Source of the DNA: Apostichopus japonicus
Lineage: Eukaryota; Echinodermata; Holothuroidea; Aspidochirotida; Stichopodidae
DNA length: 64,000 nucleotides
Reading direction: 5' to 3'
Assembly (NCBI RefSeq): GCF_037975245.1
Contig: NC_092576.1
Coordinates: 26,861,611-26,925,610 of the forward strand
In this document: positions 56,071 through 64,000 of the stretch, piece after piece
Position numbering within the stretch: position 1 is the stretch's first letter
Layout of the letters: each line of letters starts with the position of its first letter
The notes under the pieces: model-generated
Seen by the model: only the letters and a program-made list of their open reading frames with translations
Databases searched by the model: none
What the model was told of the DNA's origin: nothing
Made by a program: the position numbers and the translations under genes

Positions 56071-57819
56071 CTTTATATCCTCCTACCTAAGGATGTCACT
56101 TTATATCCTCCTACCTATGGATGTCACTTTATTTCCTCCTACCTGAGGATGCCACTTTATTTCCTCCTACCTGAGGATGTCACTTTATATCCTCCTACCT
56201 GAGGATGTCACTTTATTTCCTCCTACCTGAGGAAGTCACTTTATTTCCTCCTACCGGAAGATGTCACTTTATATCCTCCTACCTATGGATGTCACTTTAT
56301 TTCCTCCTACCTGAGGATGTCACTTTATTTCTTCCTACCTGAGGATGTCACTTTATTTCCTCCTACCTGAGGATGTCACTTTATTTCTTCCTACCTGAGG
56401 ATGTCACTTTATTTCCTCCTACCTGAGGATGTCACTTTATTTCCTCCTACCTGAGGATGTCACTTTATATCCTCCTACCTGAGGATGTCACTTTATTTCC
56501 TCCTACCTGAGGAAGTCACTTTATTTCCTCCTACCGGAAGATGTCACTTTATTTCCTCCTACCTGAGGATGTCACTTTATATCCTCCTACCTAAGGATGT
56601 CACTTTATATCCTCCTACCTGAGGATGTCACTTTATTTCCTCCTACCTATGGATGTCACTTTATTTCCTCCTACCTGAGGATGCCACTTTATTTCCTCCT
56701 ACCTGAGGATGTCACTTTATATCCTCCTACCTGAGGATGTCACTTTATTTCCTCCTACCTGAGGAAGTCACTTTATTTCCTCCTACCGGAAGATGTCACT
56801 TTATTTCCTCCTACCTGAGGATGTCACTTTATATCCTCCTACCTATGGATGTCACTTTATTTCCTCCTACCTGAGGATGTCACTTTATTTCCTCCTACCT
56901 AAGGATGTCACTTTATTTCCTCCTACCTGAGGATGTCACTTTATTCCCTCCTTCCTGAGGATGTCACTTTATTTTCTCCTACCTGAGGATGTCACTTTAT
57001 TTCCTCCTACCGGAAGATGTCACTTTATTTCCTCCTACCTGAGGAAGTCACTTTATTTCCTCCTACCGGAAGATGTCACTTTATTTCCTCCTACCTGAGG
57101 ATGTCACTTTATATCCTCCTACCTATGGATGTCACTTTATTTCCTCCTACCTGAGGATGTCACTTTATATCCTCCTACCTGAGGATGTCACTTTATTTCC
57201 TCCTACCTGAGGATGTCACTTTATTCCCTCCTTCCTGAGGATGTCACTTTATTTCCTCCTACCTGAGGATGTCACTTTATTTCCTCCTACCTAAGGATGT
57301 CACTTTATTTCCTCCTACCTAAGGATGTCACTTTATTCCCTCCTACCTAAGGATGTCACTTTATTCCCTCCTACCTGAGGATGTCACTTTATTTCCTCCT
57401 ACCTAAGGATGTCACTTTATATCCTCCTACCTATGGATGTCACTTTATTTCCTCCTACCTGAGGATGTCACTTTATTTCCTCCTACCTGAGGATGTCACT
57501 TTATATCCTCCTACCTGAGGATGTCACTTTATTTCCTCCTACCTAAGGATGTCACTTTATTTCCTCCTACCTGAGGATGTCACTTTATTCCCTCCTTCCT
57601 GAGAATGTCACTTTATTTTCTCCTACCTGAGGATGTCACTTTATTTCCTCCTACCTAAGGATGTCACTTTATTTCCTCCTACCTAAGGAGGTCACTTTAT
57701 TCCCTCCTACCTAAGGATGTCACTTTATTCCCTCCTACCTGAGGATGTCACTTTATTTCCTCCTACCTAAGGATGTCACTTTATTTCCTCCTACCTAAGG
57801 ATGTCACTTTATTTCCTCC

Positions 57820-58500
57820 TACCTGAGGATGTCACTTTATTCCCTCCTACCTGAGGATGTCACTTTATTTCCTCCTACCTAGGGATGTCACTTTATTTCC
57901 TCCTACCTAAGGATGTCATTTTATTTCCTCCTACCTAAGGATGTCACTTTATTCCCTCCTACCTAAGGATGTCACTTTATTCCCTCCTACCTGAGGATGT
58001 CACTTTATTTCCTCCTACCTAAGGATGTCACTTTATTTCCTCCTACCTGAAAATGTCACTTTATTTCCTCCTACCTGAGGATATTACCTTATTTCCTCCC
58101 ACCTGAGGATGTCCCTTTATATCCTCCTACCTGAGGATGTCACTTTATTCCCTCCTTCCTGAGGATATCACTTTATTCCCTCCTTCCTGAGGATATCACT
58201 TTATTTCCTCCTACCTGAGGATGTCACTTTTTTCCCTCCTACCTGAGGATGTCACTTTATTTCCTCCTACCTGAGGATGTCACTTTATTTTCTCCTACCT
58301 ATGGATGTCACTTTATTTCCTCCTACCTGAGGATGCCACTTTATTTCCTCCTACCTGAGGATGTCACTTTATTTTCTCCTACCTATGGATGTCACTTTAT
58401 TTCCTCCTACCTGAGGATGCCACTTTATTTCCTCCTACCTGAGGATGTCACTTTATATCCTCCTACCTGAGGATGTCACTTTATTTCCTCCTACCTGAGG
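57820..58500 (+). repeat. Higher-order block with rare variants, copy 1
   Basis: Rare variants (CTAGGGATG, GAAAATGTC, ATATTAC, CTCCCACC, CACTTTTTTCCC) recur in the same order at 62496-63176, offset 4676 bp (167 units). Confidence 0.85.
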
Positions 58501-59449
58501 AAGTCACTTTATTTCCTCCTACCGGAAGATGTCACTTTATTTCCTCCTACCTGAGGATGTCACTTTATATCCTCCTACCTATGGATGTCACTTTATTTCC
58601 TCCTACCTGAGGATGTCACTTTATATCCTCCTACCTGAGGATGTCACTTTATTTCCTCCTACCTGAGGATGTCACTTTATTCCCTCCTTCCTGAGGATGT
58701 CACTTTATTTCCTCCTACCTGAGGATGTCACTTTATTTCCTCCTACCTAAGGATGTCACTTTATTTCCTCCTACCTAAGGATGTCACTTTATTCCCTCCT
58801 ACCTAAGGATGTCACTTTATTCCCTCCTACCTGAGGATGTCACTTTATTTCCTCCTACCTAAGGATGTCACTTTATATCCTCCTACCTATGGATGTCACT
58901 TTATTTCCTCCTACCTGAGGATGTCACTTTATTTCCTCCTACCTGAGGATGTCACTTTATATCCTCCTACCTGAGGATGTCACTTAACTTCCTCCTACCT
59001 GAGGATGTCACTTTATTTCTTCCTACCTGAGGATGTCACTTTATTTCCTCCTACCTGAGGATGTCACTTTATTTCCTCCTACCTGAGGATGTCACTTTAT
59101 TTCCTCCTACCTGAGGATGTCACTTTATTTCCTCCTACCTGAGGATGTCACTTTATTTCCTCCTACCTGAGGATGTCACTTTATATCCTCCTACCTGAGG
59201 ATGTCACTTTATATCCTCCTACCGGAAGATGTCACTTTATATCCTCCTACCTGAGGATGTCACTTTATATCCTCCTACCTAAGGATGTCACTTTATTTCC
59301 TCCTACCTGAGGATGTCACTTTATTTCCTCCTACCTGAGGATGTCACTTTATATCCTCCTACCTGAGGATGTCACTTTATATCCTCCTACCTATGGATGT
59401 CACTTTATTTCCTCCTACCTGAGGATGTCACTTTATTTCCTCCTACCTG

Positions 59450-60690
59450 AGGATGTCACTTTATATCCTCCTACCTGAGGATGTCACTTTATTTCTTCCT
59501 ACCTGAGGATGTCACTTTATATCCTCCTACCTGAGGATGTCACTTTATTTCCTCCTACCTGAGGATGTCACTTTATTTCCTCCTACCTGAGGATGTCACT
59601 TTATATCCTCCTACCTGAGGATGTCACTTTATATCCTCCTACCTCAGGATGTCACTTTATTTCCTCCTTCCTGAGGATGTCACTTTATTTCCTCCTACCT
59701 GAGGATGTCACTTTATATGCTCCTACCTGAGGATGTCACTTTATATCCTACTACCTATGGATGTCACTTTATTTCCTCCTACCTGAGGATGTCACTTTAT
59801 ATCCTCCTACCTCAGGATGTCACTTTATTTCCTCCTACCTGAGGATGTCACTTTATTTCCTCCTACCTGAGGATGTCACTTTATTTCCTCCTACCTGAGG
59901 ATGTCACTTTATTTCCTCCTACCTGAGGATGTCACTTTATATCCTCCTACCTGAGGATGTCACTTTATATCTTCCTACCGGAAGATGTCACTTTATATCC
60001 TCCTACCTGAGGATGTCACTTTATATCCTCCTACCTAAGGATGTCACTTTATTTCCTCCTACCTGAGGATGTCACTTTATTTCCTCCTACCTGAGGATGT
60101 CACTTTATATCCTCCTACCTGAGGATGTCACTTTATATCCTCCTACCTATGGATGTCACTTTATTTCCTCCTACCTGAGGATGTCACTTTATTTCCTCCT
60201 ACCTGAGGATGTCACTTTATATCCTCCTACCTAAGGATGTCACTTTATTTCCTCCTTCCTGAGGATGTCACTTTATTTCCTCCTACCTGAGGATGTCACT
60301 TTATATCCTCCTACCTGAGGATGTCACTTTATTTCTTCCTACCTGAGGATGTCACTTTATTTCCTCCTACCTGAGGATGTCACTTTATTTCCTCCTACCT
60401 GAGGATGTCACTTTATTTCCTCCTACCTGAGGATGTCACTTTATATCCTCCTACCTGAGGATGTCACTTTATATCCTCCTACCTAAGGATGTCACTTTAT
60501 TTCCTCCTTCCTGAGGATGTCACTTTATTTCCTCCTACCTGAGGATGTCACTTTATATCCTCCTACCTGAGGATGTCACTTTATTTCCTCCTACCTGAGG
60601 AAGTCACTTTATTTCCTCCTACCGGAAGATGTCACTTTATTTCCTCCTACCTGAGGATGTCACTTTATTTCCTCCTACCTGAGGATGTCA
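59450..60690 (+). repeat. Higher-order block of the minisatellite, copy 2
   Basis: Partner of 54830-56070. Part of it (around 59860-60580) is repeated again about 812 bp (29 units) further on, marked by the rare CTTCCTACCGGAAG variant at 59971 and 60783. Confidence 0.8.
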
Positions 60691-62495
60691 CTTTATTTCC
60701 TCCTACCTGAGGATGTCACTTTATTTCCTCCTACCTGAGGATGTCACTTTATATCCTCCTACCTGAGGATGTCACTTTATATCTTCCTACCGGAAGATGT
60801 CACTTTATATCCTCCTACCTGAGGATGTCACTTTATATCCTCCTACCTAAGGATGTCACTTTATTTCCTCCTACCTGAGGATGTCACTTTATTTCCTCCT
60901 ACCTGAGGATGTCACTTTATATCCTCCTACCTGAGGATGTCACTTTATATCCTCCTACCTATGGATGTCACTTTATTTCCTCCTACCTGAGGATGTCACT
61001 TTATTTCCTCCTACCTGAGGATGTCACTTTATATCCTCCTACCTAAGGATGTCACTTTATTTCCTCCTTCCTGAGGATGTCACTTTATTTCCTCCTACCT
61101 GAGGATGTCACTTTATATCCTCCTACCTGAGGATGTCACTTTATTTCTTCCTACCTGAGGATGTCACTTTATTTCCTCCTACCTGAGGATGTCACTTTAT
61201 TTCCTCCTACCTGAGGATGTCACTTTATTTCCTCCTACCTGAGGATGTCACTTTATATCCTCCTACCTGAGGATGTCACTTTATATCCTCCTACCTAAGG
61301 ATGTCACTTTATTTCCTCCTTCCTGAGGATGTCACTTTATTTCCTCCTACCTGAGGATGTCACTTTATATCCTCCTACCTGAGGATGTCACTTTATTTCC
61401 TCCTACCTGAGGAAGTCACTTTATTTCCTCCTACCGGAAGATGTCACTTTATTTCCTCCTACCTGAGGATGTCACTTTATTTCCTCCTACCTGAGGATGT
61501 CACTTTATATCCTCCTACCTAAGGATGTCACTTTATATCCTCCTACCTATGGATGTCACTTTATTTCCTCCTACCTGAGGATGCCACTTTATTTCCTCCT
61601 ACCTGAGGATGTCACTTTATATCCTCCTACCTGAGGATGTCACTTTATTTCCTCCTACCTGAGGAAGTCACTTTATTTCCTCCTACCGGAAGATGTCACT
61701 TTATATCCTCCTACCTATGGATGTCACTTTATTTCCTCCTACCTGAGGATGTCACTTTATTTCTTCCTACCTGAGGATGTCACTTTATTTCCTCCGACCT
61801 GAGGATGTCACTTTATTTCTTCCTACCTGAGGATGTCACTTTATTTCCTCCTACCTGAGGATGTCACTTTATTTCCTCCTACCTGAGGATGTCACTTTAT
61901 ATCCTCCTACCTGAGGATGTCACTTTATTTCCTCCTACCTGAGGAAGTCACTTTATTTCCTCCTACCGGAAGATGTCACTTTATTTCCTCCTACCTGAGG
62001 ATGCCACTTTATTTCCTCCTACCTGAGGATGTCACTTTATATCCTCCTACCTGAGGATGTCACTTTATTTCCTCCTACCTGAGGAAGTCACTTTATTTCC
62101 TCCTACCGGAAGATGTCACTTTATTTCCTCCTACCTGAGGATGTCACTTTATATCCTCCTACCTATGGATGTCACTTTATTTCCTCCTACCTGAGGATGT
62201 CACTTTATTTCCTCCTACCTAAGGATGTCACTTTATTTCCTCCTACCTGAGGATGTCACTTTATTCCCTCCTTCCTGAGGATGTCACTTTATTTTCTCCT
62301 ACCTGAGGATGTCACTTTATTTCCTCCTACCTAAGGATGTCACTTTATTTCCTCCTACCTAAGGAGGTCCCTTTATTCCCTCCTACCTAAGGATGTCACT
62401 TTATTCCCTCCTACCTGAGGATGTCACTTTATTTCCTCCTACCTAAGGATGTCACTTTATTTCCTCCTACCTAAGGATGTCACTTTATTTCCTCC

Positions 62496-63176
62496 TACCT
62501 GAGGATGTCACTTTATTCCCTCCTACCTGAGGATGTCACTTTATTTCCTCCTACCTAGGGATGTCACTTTATTTCCTCCTACCTAAGGATGTCACTTTAT
62601 TTCCTCCTACCTAAGGATGTCACTTTATTCCCTCCTACCTAAGGATGTCACTTTATTCCCTCCTACCTGAGGATGTCACTTTATTTCCTCCTACCTAAGG
62701 ATGTCACTTTATTTCCTCCTACCTGAAAATGTCACTTTATTTCCTCCTACCTGAGGATATTACTTTATTTCCTCCCACCTGAGGATGTCACTTTATATCC
62801 TCCTACCTGAGGATGTCACTTTATTCCCTCCTTCCTGAGGATATCACTTTATTCCCTCCTTCCTGAGGATATCACTTTATTTCCTCCTACCTGAGGATGT
62901 CACTTTTTTCCCTCCTACCTGAGGATGTCACTTTATTTCCTCCTACCTGAGGATGTCACTTTATTTTCTCCTACCTATGGATGTCACTTTATTTCCTCCT
63001 ACCTGAGGATGCCACTTTATTTCCTCCTACCTGAGGATGTCACTTTATTTTCTCCTACCTATGGATGTCACTTTATTTCCTCCTACCTGAGGATGCCACT
63101 TTATTTCCTCCTACCTGAGGATGTCACTTTATATCCTCCTACCTGAGGATGTCACTTTATTTCCTCCTACCTGAGG
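62496..63176 (+). repeat. Higher-order block with rare variants, copy 2
   Basis: Partner of 57820-58500. A partial third version, with CTCCCACC and two GGATATCAC-type units, appears near 63840-63960. Confidence 0.8.
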
Positions 63177-64000
63177 AAGTCACTTTATTTCCTCCTACCG
63201 GAAGATGTCACTTTATTTCCTCCTACCTGAGGATGTCACTTTATATCCTCCTACCTATGGATGTCACTTTATTTCCTCCTACCTGAGGATGTCACTTTAT
63301 ATCCTCCTACCTGAGGATGTCACTTTATTTCCTCCTACCTGAGGATGTCACTTTATTCCCTCCTTCCTGAGGATGTCACTTTATTTCCTCCTACCTGAGG
63401 ATGTCACTTTATTTCCTCCTACCTAAGGATGTCACTTTATTTCCTCCTACCTAAGGATGTCACTTTATTCCCTCCTACCTAAGGATGTCACTTTATTCCC
63501 TCCTACCTGAGGATGTCACTTTATTTCCTCCTACCTAAGGATGTCACTTTATTTCCTCCTACCTAAGGATGTCACTTTATTTCCTCCTACCTGAGGATGT
63601 CACTTTATTCCCTCCTACCTGAGGATGTCACTTTATTTCCTCCTACCTAAGGATGTCACTTTATTTCCTCCTACCTAAGGATGTCACTTTATTTCCTCCT
63701 ACCTAAGGATGTCACTTTATTCCCTCCTACCTAAGGATGTCACTTTATTCCCTCCTACCTGAGGATGTCACTTTATTTCCTCCTACCTAAGGATGTCACT
63801 TTATTTCCTCCTACCTGAGGATGTCACTTTATTTCCTCCTACCTGAGGATATCACTTTATTTCCTCCCACCTGAGGATGTCACTTTATATCCTCCTACCT
63901 GAGGATGTCACTTTATTCCCTCCTTCCTGAGGATATCACTTTATTCCCTCCTTCCTGAGGATGTCACTTTATTTCCTCCTACCTGAGGATGTCACTTTTT

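Larger units (their letters stand above)
52152..64000 (-). repeat. 28-bp minisatellite, >11.8 kb, about 420 units, in the ILVBL intron
   Basis: The plus-strand unit is CACTTTATTTCCTCC then TACCTGAGGATGT (28 bp). Variants are confined to a few sites: TTATATCC or TTATTCCC for TTATTTCC, ACCGGAAG, ACCTATGG, ACCTAAGG, CTTAACTTCC, CTTCCT. No unit length change was seen, and the array runs past the window end. On the minus strand (ILVBL sense) the unit reads CAG|GTAGGAGG then AAATAAAGTGACATCCT. The three 73-codon frames at 52565, 58249 and 62925 are repeat translations, not genes. Position within the intron is inferred, because the next upstream exon is not visible. Confidence 0.95.

Noticed and set aside
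52152-64000. CRISPR array or protein-repeat gene in the 28-bp tandem array
   Set aside because: The units are directly contiguous without spacers in a eukaryotic context, and the 73-codon frames are translations of the repeat bounded by chance stops.

Overview
The window is eukaryotic genomic DNA. It has spliced genes, AT-rich introns, many decayed retrotransposons, microsatellites and a very large minisatellite. Retrotransposon types, a death-domain adaptor, a leucine-rich-repeat (LRR) receptor-like gene and an animal ILVBL gene point to a marine invertebrate deuterostome. An echinoderm such as a sea cucumber is my best guess, at low confidence. Nothing bacterial is present: no operons, no CRISPR, no phage.

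Layout. (1) 1-15642 is a diverged inverted duplication. The left arm (1-7152) and right arm (10519-15642) are reverse complements at roughly 85-90% by eye, around a 3.4 kb spacer. The left arm runs off the window. Each arm has private insertions, including a 5'-truncated LINE at 1381-2615 with a 14-bp target-site duplication whose empty site survives in the right arm. The spacer holds a Penelope-like reverse transcriptase fragment and, at its inner edge, a tRNA-derived SINE with a hammerhead-ribozyme-like core. (2) 15850-24458 is a nine-exon gene that I assembled by hand. Every junction is GT/AG and in phase. It encodes 429 residues: an N-terminal beta-rich CABIT- or SH3-like region, an acidic linker in small exons, and a C-terminal death domain. 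(3) 24459-41460 is gene-poor: one probable LTR-retroelement end, short dispersed repeats, MITE-like elements, a perfect GC-rich hairpin and a complete foldback element with long terminal inverted repeats. (4) 41490-45660 holds an intronless LRR gene (LRRNT-LRRs-LRRCT-hydrophobic tail) with one frameshift, flanked by direct repeats. (5) 46638-49890 holds a LINE reverse transcriptase fragment, a SINE and two tandem-repeat families. (6) 50008-51368 on the minus strand carries the last two exons of ILVBL (HACL2). (7) 52152-64000 is an uninterrupted 28-bp minisatellite of about 420 units, apparently inside the ILVBL intron upstream of the penultimate exon. On the ILVBL sense strand most units carry a 5' splice-site-like CAG|GTAGGA and an AATAAA a few bases further on.

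The three genes (death-domain adaptor, LRR surface protein, 2-hydroxyacyl-CoA lyase) do not form an obvious pathway. The death-domain and LRR genes would both fit innate-immune signalling, but that is inference only. Most short open frames in the window are chance or antisense shadows.
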